DNA from: Xiphydria camelus
Lineage: Eukaryota > Arthropoda > Insecta > Hymenoptera > Xiphydriidae
Length of the DNA: 64,000 nucleotides
Direction: 5' to 3'
NCBI GenBank assembly: GCA_963678675.1
Contig: OY783191.1
Span: 20,649,111 to 20,713,110, forward strand
The position numbers were made by a program, and so were the translations under genes. This document shows, one piece after another, positions 45,771 to 57,566 of this stretch (position 1 is the stretch's first letter; each line of letters opens with the position of its first letter). The notes beneath the pieces were generated by a model. The model made no database searches. It was not told where the DNA came from and was given only the letters and a program-made list of their open reading frames with translations.

Positions 45771-46518
45771 AATTTATATACATTGTAGCTAATAGCTAGA
45801 GGGGCGTGTGGGGGGGAGGGGGGTATAGCGTGGGTAATGCGGTACGCTCTAATTGGTTTAATGATAGTGACGCTATAACTAGTGAGGATTGACGGATGCG
45901 CCCCGATTGGCTAGGAAGGTGATTAGCTCCCCCGGCAAGGAAGGTACAACCTCTTAGCGTTCCGAAAGGGGCGAGGAAGTTTCCGAAGAAGTGCAGGTGC
46001 ATTCTGTACTTGGAATTTCCCGTGACGTACTAAGTTCCGTTAGAGGAAATAGGCTGTTATATATAATTCAGGGATAATCCCTTTTCGGAATGCATCAAGG
46101 TTCGAGGATCCGGAAAGGCCCGGTAATTAACTGTACCTGGCTACGTGTACTTAGGTCGAAGGATACTGTTAAGACGGACTATTAGTGAAAGAATAGTTAT
46201 GGCTCGCGGAACATATCGCCCATCGAAATTGACCCGTGTTTGCGGTAATACTAATTACTAGGAAACGATATCAATGCTTCTGAATTCCGACCAACGTTTG
46301 TCGGAACATACTGGTATCATATAAGTGTATGAATTTATTTAAAATCATAAGTGCATATAAGCATCGAATATAATTTTCTATCTGTCTGAATTTTTTATTT
46401 TGAAGGAAAAAAACGCGCTTTTTTATGAAAATTTTTTAATAAATTTTTTGTCGAATTTTTTAGTAACTTGATTTACAATAATTTTCCTTTCAAATGATGC
46501 CTTTTATTTTTTATGTAT

Positions 46519-48564
46519 TGTAACGTTGCAAATCGTGCACGTTACAATGTGACGCAGTCCCTCACGTCGCACCGCCAGTCCCGCCATCCCCAGAGCATTA
46601 TTTAGAGCGTTAAGAATTAGTTTTGTTAGAACCGACAACCGTATCTAGATCTGTTAGACTAAAATAGAGCTACAAGGACGCTGGAGCTGGAGGACAAGGG
46701 GCTGCAACGAGCGCCAGATGCCATGCGGCAAGATGCCTACGACTTCCCTGCCAGGCGCAGGACTGGGACTTGCAGACGAGCAGCGTACCCGGCGAGGAAC
46801 GTAACCTGTGTAGACAGGCACCCCGTTTCTTCGGCACGGATGGACCACTTGGGAGTTAGCGTCGCATCGAGATTCTCCGCGTGATCCCACAGAGGAATGT
46901 TCCGGAGGAATCTTCGAAGGCTAACTCCGTATCGGAATCCTCCGCGTGATCCCGGCAGGGGAATGTTCCGGAGGGATTCATCAAGCAGTCATCCGTGAGG
47001 GGATAGTTCCGGAGCCACGAAGAAATCCAACGAGCTGCGCACACATCCGAACCAACAATGAAGGCGATATTGTCTTCGATTGGCGATCTACAGAGCGGGC
47101 GCGCAGCGGTAATAGCAGCGTACGCATGCAAATCAGCGGGGGAAATCGATCACTAATTAGATCGCGTAAAGGACTCCTAGAGTGGGGAAGGGCCTTCTCT
47201 CCGCCTAGCGAGCCGAAGCGATCCCTGGACTCTTCCTCTTTCGTGCGGACCAGCGGTGTGACCAGACGTCAACTGCCCAGCAGTCAACTGCGGAATTTTT
47301 CCGGTAAGCCGGTTCCTTATTAGCGACACGTGGCCGTGAATAGTAATTCTTTTCGTCCCTTTTCGTATCGTATTGCCCTTGAAAGGCCGTTTATCGTGTA
47401 TCGCGTGGAAGTGTAGCGGACCCGTGTGTTAGTATCGTAGTATCTTTATCTTTTTGTTTCGCGTATTAGTCGTCGATCGTGTGTGATCGCGTAGTGATAT
47501 CGTTTAAGCTATCGTATCTGGGGATGCTTGGGAAATTCGGTAGCATCCGGCAACCGAATTTCCTGAACTCGCTACCAATTTAGTAGAATATGTAACGCCG
47601 GTAGTGCGGTTACCGGCATAGGGGAATATCTAGTGCCGATAGTACGGTGATATCTTTGTGAGGCACTCCGTATGCTCGACTCTCGACTCTTTACTCTCTG
47701 CTATCTAGTATCGATCCGCGATTACCGTTAGTTCTAGTGATTCTCTTTGTTCCGAGCGCGTTGTCTTCGGGCGTATCTCCGCGATCAGTGTGAATTCGGT
47801 TATTATCTGCTGTCTTCGAGCGTATCTCCGCGATCGGTGCGAATTCGGTTATTATCTGCTGTCTTCGGGCATATCTCCGCGATCGGTGCGAATTCGGTTA
47901 TTATCTGCTGTCTTCGGGCGTATCTCCGCGATCGGTGCGAATTCGGTTATTATCTGCTGTCTTCGGGCGTATCTCCGCGATCGGTGCGAATCCGGTTATC
48001 TGCTGTCTTCAGGCGTATCTCCGCGATCGGTGCGAATTCGGTTATAATCTGCTGTCTTCGTGCGTATTTCCGCATCCGGAATCGAACTCGGTTACTATCT
48101 GCTGTCTTCGTGCGTATTTCTGCGTCCGGAATCGAACTCGGTTAGGTACTATCTGCTGTCTTCGTACGTATTTCCGTGTATTACCTTCGGTGTTAGCTTC
48201 GCGCGTATCTCTGGTATTATCTTCGCGTGCCATCTTCGTGTGTGATTATCGGATATCTGCGCTATCCGACTATATTATATCGCATAAGTTATTCTCTCAA
48301 TAAATCCTAAGTGTTATTTCTTTGATTAAGAGCCGCCTCAAATTCATTTCTTTGTCTCACGACCCCGCCCTTCTCCTTCGCCGATACGGGGCTGAGCTAG
48401 CGGAGTTCCGTTTCCGGTTCACGTGATCTGACTGTGGCCTATCGCGAATATCTTTGGTGTCTCGGGACACCTGGCGCCCAACATATCTTTATCTGCTGTC
48501 TTACCCGAGCTGGGCCAGTTAGAGAGCGTGCCGAAGTGTGCGACTACCCGGTAGCGTCGTTACA
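46519..48564 (+). mobile_element. Long solo-LTR-like insertion with GTAT duplication
   Basis: It starts TGTAACG and ends CGTTACA, flanked by GTAT (46515-46518, 48565-48568). At 2.05 kb it is long for an LTR. It contains tandem repeats (47755-48180), an AATAAA near 48299, and a primer-binding-site-like TGGCGCCCAAC at about 48470, 85-95 bp before its right end. No gag or pol was recognised, so it may be a solo LTR or a non-coding (TRIM/LARD-like) retroelement. Confidence 0.6.
47755..48180 (+). repeat. Tandem repeat of about 50 bp, around nine units
   Basis: Units of the form GCTGTCTTCGGGCGTATCTC plus CGATCGGTGCGAATTCGG are repeated about six times with few changes; the last units carry a variant (GGAATCGAACTCGG). 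Open frames through the array are repeat artefacts. Confidence 0.88.
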
Positions 48565-48806
48565 GTATAAATCTTGAACATGGCGATCTTAATTCATTCC
48601 TAATCTTTTTTGGAGAGTATTTTACGTATCAATTTTTTGGCACTGAATGAACATGCCGCCTTTTTTTCCCAGAGATTTTACATTACAGCTCATCAACTAA
48701 CTCTTTATCTTTTTAATGGCTTTCGGTAATGGCGTATACTGTAATACAATGATATATATTTAAGCCACTAGATGTCGCGTGAAGTACAAATTAATCCTCA
48801 GCGGCT

Positions 48807-49082
48807 GCACGGGGTAACTAGTTACCCCAGGCTCAGAAAAAGTGAAATTAGAGATTTAAAACCTTTGAAATTGATACAAGGAACGATATTTGCCGGTAGT
48901 AGACAAGTGTGAGATGTGATTCCATTACATAAGAAGCCGAAAAAACGCGTGGCGGCGCTTTGAGCGTTCGTTTTCTCGGCGTGGGGTAACTAGTTACCCC
49001 AGTGTGGCCGTAACCGTTGCTTGGCACAGATATTTTTTTTCAAATCGATTTGTTTGTGGTGTCAATAGACAAAATAAAGGTA
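48807..49082. other. Segment bounded by two 18-bp palindromes
   Basis: The perfect palindrome GGGGTAACTAGTTACCCC occurs at 48811-48828 and 48983-49000, in CACGGGG and GTGGGG contexts. Between them the sequence is unique here. They could be ends of a small element or paired protein-binding sites; no target duplication seen. Confidence 0.5.
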
Positions 49083-49762
49083 AGTTTTTGATATTGAAAG
49101 GTTGCGCAGTGCGTGAAATAATCTCACAGTGCGTGAAATAAAAGTGGCACACTCGAGATGATATCACTGCGATTATTACTTGAAGTTGGTAGTCAGTGTG
49201 TCCAACGCCACGCATTCGCAGCACAACTACGCAGCTGACGCAAAGCCAACCTAACCTAACTTAACCCATTCACTGCCGCTGTTGCTTATAAGCGTCAGCG
49301 GATGAGTTGCGCTGGTGCCGCTGTCGCTTATAAGCGTTCTATTCTATTTAGACTTGAACTGGGCACTGCGGTTACATGTGTATGTGTAGGCTGGTACTTG
49401 AATAAAGGTACTTTGACGTAAACGTGCACGTAGTTCGGAATTTTGACGATTTTTATATATTTTATTAATGTTATAGAATTATTAACTTGAAGTTGGCATG
49501 GGGCAAAATGTATCTAAATTAGAGCGGCAGTGAATGTGTTAAAGTTCTTTGTTTGTTTATTTATTTCCATTTACTTTAAAAAATACTTTTTTGTAATATG
49601 GGGGGGGGGGGGCTCCGCCCCCAACCGCCCCGAACCCTATCAACCTCGTATTTGACACTTAGTGACAAAAAATAGGATTCGTCATTCGGGCGTTCGCGCC
49701 GTTTTTAACTCGTGCGGCAAACTTCACACTCGTTAAAAACGGCGCTTCACGCCCTTATAATG
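49083..49762 (-). repeat. Repeat R (copy 2), with intact TTAA element
   Basis: Reverse complement of 3366-3579 and 7488-7690. It includes the G tract and an extra inverted segment near 49700-49745 (CGGCGCTTCACGCC / GGCGTTCGCGCCG-like). Non-coding. Confidence 0.7.
49265..49538. mobile_element. Intact TTAA-flanked MITE, 274 bp
   Basis: TTAA 49261-49264 is followed by CCCATTCACTGCCGCT; the right end AGCGGCAGTGAATGTG precedes TTAA 49539-49542. It is the uninterrupted counterpart of the element split at 3584-7483. Two GCTTATAAGCG repeats lie at about 49284 and 49327. Confidence 0.85.
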
Positions 49763-50487
49763 AAAATAACTATTTGGAATTTATTCATGAGGAGAATATG
49801 TACCTACATGTAGAAGAATAGTTTTTTATTACCACAAAATTAAAGTCTCACATTTTATACTGATACGAGTCAATTAATTATAACCACGTTACTTTTAATT
49901 TATTCTCGTGATATTTTGAAATGATTTTATAATTAATGTTTCGATAATATTTATATTTTCCCCAGAACAATTCGTTCGTGAAAGGATTTCCATAAATAAC
50001 TGCCGCATGTCCGCGGGCAAACCGATCAGTCATACCTATAGCCGATGCCTTGAAATTTGACTTCAGCAGTGTTTGCCGACGGTCGAGTCTGATCCCGATA
50101 GTTGTCAATTCGGGAGATCGAAGCGCCTAATCTCGAAATCGTGAATTTGTGAATAAATGGTGGGTAATTTGTAGAAGTGATAAAAAATAATAATTCTTCG
50201 ATGAAATTCCCCAAAAGTTTAAAAACCGGACTGTCAAAGACTTCATGAAAATCTGCTAACCTACTCGTTGTGTAGTAACATTTAAATTTTAAGTTCTAAA
50301 AATTACTTATCATTATTCACAAATTTACGATTCTGTAGCCAATTCCAACTATCCAAGACTCAACCGTCGGAAAACACTGCCGAAGTCAAATTTCAAGGTA
50401 TCGACACTTGCTCGAATTCTTCTGGGACATATGGTAAATAATCCGATAGTCGATAATATAGAGTTATGTCATTTCCTTCTTTTTTTT
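49763..50487. repeat. Repeat fragments shared with 14.8-16.7 kb
   Basis: 49773-49920 matches 14822-14970; 50100-50290 matches an arm of the 15520-16680 foldback (GTCAATTCGGGAGATCGAAG, CTACTCGTT). No gene recognised. Confidence 0.5.
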
Positions 50488-50625
50488 AATGGGTGCTTTC
50501 CATTTAACTGACACGAGTCGACACAAAATTAAACCATTGGTTCTTTCTGCTGGAGCCTGCCAATCAGTTGGTGGTTCTACTAGAAATGTATCGACTTGTG
50601 TCATAAATGGAAAGCACCCAATCAA
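50488..50625. mobile_element. Small hairpin MITE (GGGTGCTTTCCATTTA)
   Basis: ATGGGTGCTTTCCATTTA at 50489 and its mirror at about 50604-50621 enclose about 100 bp. No coding capacity and no certain target duplication. Confidence 0.6.
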
Positions 50626-50689
50626 GGAAAAAGAAAAAATATTTTTAATGTAATAATTAGGAAAGGAGATACAGGCATTTGAAGTAAAT

Positions 50690-51085
50690 ACATATATATT
50701 CTCTCGCATACATTTGATGGTGTATGCGTGTGGTCGCATTTGTGTACGCATTTCCGATCATCGCGCGCCGAACAGTCGACGATGAAAGCCGGAATATATC
50801 TCACACATTCAATGGCGCGTGTGTATGTTTGATCGCATCTATGTATACACATTTCCGACCATGGCCGATTATCGCCGAAGATTGCCGGAATTTTTGTGAC
50901 ATTTTGACATGTAGATATCGGCCGAGAAGTAAAATTCTCAACTGTTATACGAATCATACACGTACAAATTTATTTGCAAATATATTTGCAAATAAGTGAT
51001 ATTTGAGTATGTGTGGCATTATTTGGCGTTAAAACTTATTTGCAAATAACGCCACACACACTCAAATATCACTTATTTGCAAACA
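50690..51085. repeat. Two tandem units and a palindrome before copy C
   Basis: Two related units (CATACATTTGATGGTGTATG..., CACACATTCAATGGCGCGTG...) cover about 50700-50935, like 22560-22730. 50980-51083 is a palindrome (TTATTTGCAAATAA, GTGTGTGGCGTTATT-like) ending at the poly-T of copy C. Confidence 0.6.
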
Positions 51086-51348
51086 TTTTTTTTTTTTTTG
51101 AAGAACGGGCGAGGAGGGGAATCTTCGAAAAGACACCCAAGATGTTGTTAGGGTAGAGTGTCGGATTTTTACCGACTAAACCCCTCCTCGTGGTTACCAA
51201 CCCGGGGGTTATGAACCAAGTAGAAGATGAAGTATGGGGGTGGAAGACATAGAAACATAATAAAGGGGCCTTGCCGCTAGATGGGGCCGCAGGCCCGAAA
51301 GACACGTGTGCGAGTTTAGAGGGAACATTTTAGGTTAAGTGACGAAGA

Positions 51349-54075
51349 CTAATTGATAAGAATACAGGGACGGCGGTATTTATCCGTGGGTTTGCACGAG
51401 AAATTGTTAAGTGCTTTAATAGAGGGGATGTCGTGGGTCTTGACGGAATTACGAAGGTTACCAGCATATTTCAATGCGGCTGAATCGAGTGACGGGAGAC
51501 CGGTTTCGCGGAGCAGCTGGACGTTCCTAATGAACCAGGGGGAGTGTAGGGAGCCTCTAAGGAGTCTCATGTAAGTTCCGTAAAGTTTGGTAAGTTTACT
51601 ACGTTCGGCCGAACCCCAGACGGGAATGGCATACGAGCAAATGCTCCTAATCAATGCGTTGAAGGCCCTGACCTTGGTGACCTGAGAGATATTCCGGTTA
51701 TTGAAAAATGGTTTCAGGGAGACGAATGCCCCGTTGGCTTTGCCGCGCACGGAGGAAATCTGCTTGACCCAGTTTAATTTCCTGTCAAAAATTACCCCTA
51801 AATATTTGACAGAGTTACTCCAAGGGATTAGATGATTGTTTACTGAGAGACGATCTGGGGGGATATTACGGCGAGAGAAGAAGATAGCCTCTGACTTGGC
51901 TTCGTTGAGGGAGAAACCCCACATATGATACCAATCGAATAGTTCGGGTAAGAATTTGTTAACAACTGAGGAGCAGAATTTCTTGGTTTTCGAGGAATAT
52001 AACAAAGCGACGTCATCTGCGTATTGCGCAGTAATGATTTTGTCGTGGGTGGGGATGTCGTGACAGTATAGATTGAATAGGGTAGGCGAGAGTTTAGAAC
52101 CTTGCGGAACTCCAGCCGTGATAGGCTGCGGATCAGAGAAGCTTTTCCCCGAACGAACTCTAAAAGATCTGTCTGTGAGAAAGGACCGTATCAGACCGAT
52201 CAGGTAGTGAGGGAGTTTTAGCTCATTTAATTTGTAGATTAAACCATCGTGCCAGACTCTGTCGAAGGCTTGCTTGGCATCGAGCAGGAGCATAGAGGTG
52301 TGGCGAGACTTGTTTAGGTTGTCCGCGATGAGTTCAACAACGCGGAGGAGTTGGTGGCAGGTACTATGCCGGGGACGGAAACCACGCTGGAAGTCGGGGA
52401 GGATGCTGGCCTCGGAGCAGAATCTGTTAAGGCGGGTTAGTATGATACTTTCTGCAACTTTGCTGAGGGCAGGGAGCAGGCTAATTGGCCTGTAGCTGGA
52501 GGCTTCGTTGAGAGGCTTACCCTGTTTAGGAAGACAGATGATTGTTGCTGTCTTCCACGCGGGGAGGAAATATTGCAACCGCATCATAGCGTTGATGATG
52601 TTACAGATGGCGACGATAAGGATGTGCGGGAGAATTTTGAGGACCTTATTGGGGATGGAGTCATAACCTGGAGCTTTATTTTTCTTTAAGGATTGAATGG
52701 TTAACGCGATTTCGCAAGGAGAGGTGTGAGGGAAGGAGAAGTCATCGAGGCTGATATCTTGGACGGATGCCGTGATAGTGGAATGAAAAAAGGCGAATTT
52801 GTCGCGGATAGGAAACGGGGAACATTGTTCCCTAAGGGATTTAGCGAAGATATTAGCTTTGTCGCTGTCTACCGGGTAGGCGATTCCGTCTTTTAGGAGA
52901 GGAGGGGAATAAGGCTGTCTGTTCCTGAGGGACTTTATAACTATCCAGCAACTTCTGGGGTTTGCTTCGGCTATAGAAATATAATTATTGAATTTTTCGT
53001 TCCGAAAAGACTGGAGGGCGGCCCTAAAAGGTCGCGTTTTATAGAATTTAGATGGGGGCGGAGGGCGGGGTTGCGTGTGCGTTGCAGGTGTCTACGAATT
53101 CTTCTCTTTTTAGCTATAAGAGCCCTAATCTCGGGAGGAAGACGGGTGTCGACGGCGCGGAGAGAAATCGGGATGCTAGCTAGATCCATTTTGGATTTAA
53201 TTTCTTGGGTGAGCGAAACAACGGCGGAGTCAATGTCCTGAATGGTCCGTAAGATAGGACATTTGTAGGACGTGGTTTCAAGATGAAAGCGGAGTGCCAA
53301 CCAATTGATTTTTATCTTAGTCGGAGATTCGGAGGAGAGATTACCTGGGATTTCCAGAAGGACTGGGTTGTGGTCGGAATTAAGAGGTGGGACAGTCCAA
53401 GGGTCTTTGATTAAAGTTAAGTTCTTGGAGATGAAAATGTCTAGGATATCCGGATTTTTAGAACCTGAGAAGTGGGTGTAATCCGAAGGAGCGTCAAAGG
53501 AGAAATTATGAGCATTAAGGAGATTGAATAATGTCTTGCCTTTCGAGTTTTTAGCGCGGCAACCCCAGGAGTCATGCTTGGCATTGAAGTCCCCTGCCAG
53601 GATCGTAGGAGTATTTTGGTCAAGAAGGGCCGTGATTTCGGATAGGTTGTTAGCGTTCGGGGGGGGGGGGGGGGGGAGTAACAAGCTATGATTTTCAGGG
53701 GATTGTTATTATGGATGACCTCGATGCCGCAAGTCTCCAGAGAGGAGGTAGGGGTACTAATGGCCTTGTGGCGGATGGAGTTTCGTACGATAGTAGCTAC
53801 TCCTCCATGCTTGGAGTTAGGACGGTCACATCTATAGACGGAGAAATTGGGGATGTAGAGCTTTTGAAGAGGTTGTAGGTGCGTTTCCGTAATGCAGGCC
53901 ACATCAATGGAGGATTCGTCGAGGAGCTGCGTTAAGAGGAGAGTTCTATGTTTCTTGGCCGATAGAATACCGTTGGCGTTCCAGTTAAGAATGGTGAGGT
54001 GATCTTTACTGGAGTTGGACGTTAGGTTGTTGGGAGTGCCCAGGTGAATTTGGTGGCGAAGTCACGAAAAAGCTC
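51349..54075 (-). pseudogene. ORF2 endonuclease-reverse transcriptase, copy C, two frameshifts
   Basis: Endonuclease motifs LNWNANG, ITETHL, AGDFNAKH and SDHNPV are present. The frame is lost at an 18-G run (53659-53676; copy A has 7) and again near 53028 where AA is added. The RT is then open to the end: KKNKAPGYDSI, YRPISLLPA, LLLDAKQAFDRV, TAGVPQGSKLSP, YADDVALLY and the ending RRPCILIN. The RT domain itself looks sound, so the damage is late. Confidence 0.9.
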
Positions 54076-54262
54076 TACAAGGGGACCCTTCGAAAGTCGG
54101 AGCACCGATTGTAATGAATTTTTTTTTTATAAATAAAGGGAAGTCCCCTGAGTAACGCTCATACTTTACTTTTGTCCAATGCGCCTTTGTTTATTTAAAA
54201 AAAGAAATTGTTTTGATGCGTAATGTGTGTACTGTAATGTAATACTCGGTATCCAAGATAAC

Positions 54263-54332
54263 GGCGTGGCGCAGTCGGCTAAGGCATAGACTTACCACGC
54301 GGGCGTCCCGCGTTCGATTCCCGTGCATGCAC
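54263..54332 (+). ncRNA. tRNA-like Pol III sequence, left arm
   Basis: TGGCGCAGTCGGCTAAGGC resembles an A box with D-arm and GCGTTCGATTCCC resembles a B box with T-arm, at normal tRNA spacing. The T stem has mismatches and no 7-bp acceptor stem forms; GTGCATGCAC follows. It is more likely a tRNA-derived SINE head than a working tRNA. Confidence 0.6.
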
Positions 54333-55128
54333 TATCTTTTTTTTTTTGCAAATTTCGAACTTTTTCACTTTTTTTATTATTCAAACTATTGCTACTAATC
54401 TTTAGAAGTAAAATAAATCTAGGTAAGGCGAAAAAACAAAATTTAAACACGTTCAATTACAAAAAGCATTTTCATTTATTCGTAACAAGTGAAATTTTAA
54501 ATTTAATTGGTATACTTATCGCTAATTCCATCGGACGATTCCGATGGTGATTCTGGGGCCGACATCTTACATACTTTAGGATGATAAATATCATATAAAC
54601 ACTTAAAACACAAAATCTCTTTACACCAAGCACATTTCATAAACGTTACAAAACCGCAGTTACATTTTTGTTTCAAATTGTTTCAAACGTCACGAGTGAA
54701 TTACCACCAAATTTAATGAATGTTTTGTAGGAAAATGAATAATTTGCACTTACCCGGCATTGACGTCATTTAATGTGAAACATAGAAATTGTTACCAAAA
54801 TTTCACTAATTGCCTTCGAATTACACTTACCTGGTGTTGACGTCACGAGTGAATTACCACCAAATTTAATGAATGTTTCGTAGGAAAATGAGTAATTTGC
54901 ACTTACCCGGCATTGACGTCATTTAATGTGAAGCATAGAAATTGTCACCAAAACTTCACTAATTTGCCTTCGAATGATTAGTAACAATCGTTCAAAATAT
55001 AGTTTTAAATGCAAAAAATTTTTTATTCACGTTACCTAGATTTATTTTACTTCTAAAGATTAGTAGCAATAGTTTGAATAATAAAAAAAGTGAAAAAGTT
55101 CGAAATTGGCAAAAAAAAAAAGATAGTG

Positions 55129-55200
55129 CATGCACGGGAATCGAACGCGGGATGCCCGCGTGGTAAGTCTATGCCTTAGCCGACTGCGCCACGCCGTTAT
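55129..55200 (-). ncRNA. tRNA-like Pol III sequence, right arm
   Basis: Mirror copy of 54263-54332 with one or two changes, carrying the same A- and B-box-like blocks on the minus strand. Confidence 0.6.
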
Positions 55201-56617
55201 CTTGGATACCGAGTATTACATTACAGTACACACTTTACGCGTCAAAACAATTTCTTTTTTTTAAATAAACAAAGGCGCATTGGACAAAAGTAAAGTATGA
55301 GCGTTACTCAGGGGACTTCCCTTTATTTATAAAAAAAAATTCATTACAATCGGTGCTCCGACTTTCGAAGGGTCCCCTTGTAAGAGAGTCTGGTTTTAGT
55401 GCGGGACGGCTGGGGCCGGGGGATATTGAGCGAGTTGGCGCGGGGCAGGGAAGGAGGAGGGGCCACTGGACGGCTATTCTGTAATTCCGGGGAGAGTGAG
55501 CGTACCTGGGAAGTGACCGTTCCACGGGTGAGACCTTCCCTCGCCCAGCTCATGCCCGACCGTTGAAACGTGTACCTAAACAGCTATTCTCTAAGTGAGG
55601 AGCGGGCGATGTTCACTGAAAAAGCAAGGAGAGTGAAGGAATCACTATTCTGTAACTGCGGAAGCGCTCCCATCGCACGAAAACGGGTGAACTTACTTCT
55701 ACTGGTCAAGACCGTGAGAAGCAGCCTGCTCCCCGGGAGAACGGCGACTCTAGCCTACCTACTTCTGCGCCAGCGTACCGCAGTTTACAGTTTGTTAATT
55801 TGCGTGTTCCAACAAACGATACACAGTGGTCCGGCGATCTAAGCAAACGCGATCATGAGTATATTAATGAGTTACATAACTGATTTGTGCGATGTAAATT
55901 TATGTCTTAGTTATAAAGATATACTGTTAAAATAAAAGACCAAAAATTAACCATATATTTATTCTACTATGATAACGTAAATGGAACATAATAAAAAAAT
56001 ATATTAAACTGAAACATTCATTATTAAATGATATAAAATAATTCAAAAACATACTTATATATAAGAACTTTTTCCAGAGGTGGTAATAGGAAAAGTAGTT
56101 GGAAAAAATAATTTAACAAAAAGCACATTTCCCTAATGCTTACAATAAAAGTCAAAAGCAGCTTAATAATTAAAAAAGATATAGGTATTATACTGGTACC
56201 TAGTATTATTCCAAAATATGCATCCTTGAAAACGTACACTTATAAAACGTACCTGAAACCAAGCAAATTGTTTTAAATAGAGAAAATTGATTTCGTAACA
56301 ATAAGACTGCGAAACCGTAAAAATTCAATACATTAAAATAGGACAAGAATGGCATGTAAAATGTTATATAATAATCAAGGGCATGCTTCAAACTATAACT
56401 TAAACCAAAAAATGTACGTATCTGAACTTAGCATCATAGTAAGCAGTTATGAATATTATGGACTTTTGACCTATTTCAGAACCACTGTGCGATGGTCGGA
56501 ATTCTGATTAACGATCCTTAGTAATTAGTATCACTGCGATATACAGGGTGTAACAGAGTAAGTGTTACAACGTGAAACTGTAGATTCCTTATGAAAGAAG
56601 AAAAATCTTTCTCGCCA

Positions 56618-57560
56618 TCGATATATATGCAACACCTAGGAATAGTTGAAATAACCAGCTGTGGCATGTCCATAGCAGTACTTGAGGTACTTTGATCCAT
56701 ATTCTGGAGAAACACACGATCGCTCGTGCTGGAAACTCCTTTGACGCAGCTCAGCTACCGACAGAAGCCCGATATTTTTTCTTCAATAAAATATATATAA
56801 TTTGAAAGGTGACAGTACAAGCTATATTTTGATGCCAATATAGATATTAATTTATTTCAATTATTTGCAAGTGAATCATAGTTCAACGGTACCTCACCGT
56901 GGTGTATGAATACTTTTTACCCCACTGTATTTTTCGAGTGGGCAAGGACGTCGTTGCTCGTCCCTGGCCATAAAAGGAGTTATGTTGCATCGAATGACGG
57001 TTCGATTCTTTGTACCTGGATAAGCTAGGTATTAAGTTAATCCGACCGGCCATCTATTAGATTCGTCTTGTCTTCCCTTTACAAAGCTGATTTATTATTC
57101 TAAGTATAGCGGTATCTATTACAATAGGTATTGTGGGAAATGGCTTCTTCTGATGCAGTCGGTAATTACCCCTTCCCGAGCATGGTGCGGGACTGCGAGC
57201 GCACGTGCAGCCTAGATTCGCCGAAAAATACCCCGTTCCGTTTCGTAGATTCCGATCCGAGAGTAGCTATAGATTTGCGAGGTATTTCTGACTGTGATAC
57301 TATTAAACGGTTCGAAGCATTGTGTCGAATTCCGTTTATCGCAAGACGGAACAGCGACCGATAGCAGAGTTAAGAGAGAATAAACTAAATGCGCTTTGAA
57401 TTAGACAGGATGGTTAATACTTGACGGTAGGTTATAAATTAACAGTTTCTCCGCTCATTATTTCTCGTTAGAATAGCAGTCCTAAATTAGTATAGAATAT
57501 TCGAATTTACCGCTATAAAATAAAGTAACCCTTGAAGGTTATACGGGCTTTGGTGAACGA
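56618..57560. other. Middle of the large foldback, unassigned
   Basis: Unique-looking DNA except for 57105-57230, a repeat related to 25965-26100 and 61190-61290 (ATAGCGGTATC... GGTGCGGGACTGC). No gene recognised. Confidence 0.45.
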
Positions 57561-57566
57561 GTTATA

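Larger units (their letters stand above)
44408..46309 (+). mobile_element. Solo-LTR-like insertion with TACT duplication
   Basis: It starts TGTTTGGG and ends CGGAACA, flanked by TACT (44404-44407, 46310-46313). TG...CA ends with a 4-bp duplication are typical of a long terminal repeat. No internal retrovirus-like genes are present. Non-LTR copy B (44849 to about 45770) is inserted in it; the remainder is roughly 1 kb. Confidence 0.65.
44031..48806. mobile_element. Foldback (GGCGGCATG family) carrying two LTR-like insertions
   Basis: The left arm 44031-44403 is mirrored by 48569-48806 plus 46314-46514. The arms include GTACTTCA(G/C)GCGACATCTAG, GGCGGCATGTTCATTC and ATCATTTGAAAGGAAAATTA, as in 13030-14790. 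The right arm and loop are interrupted by 44408-46309 and 46519-48564. Confidence 0.78.
54078..55380. mobile_element. TA-flanked palindrome with paired tRNA-like sequences
   Basis: Inserted at TA (54076-54077, 55381-55382) in copy C. It starts CAAGGGGACCCTTCGAAAG and ends in the mirror. Arms of about 350 bp carry a TTTATTTAAA-like stretch and a tRNA-like sequence each (54263-54332 and mirror). The centre has repeated CTTACC(C/T)GG(C/T)(A/G)TTGACGTCA blocks. No transposase. Confidence 0.85.

Noticed and set aside
47747..48303. Long plus-strand frames with repeated RISAIGAN-like peptide
   Set aside because: Produced by the 50-bp tandem array, which lacks stops in several frames.
54263..54332. 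A functional tRNA gene
   Set aside because: The acceptor stem does not form and the T stem is mismatched; treated as tRNA-like.
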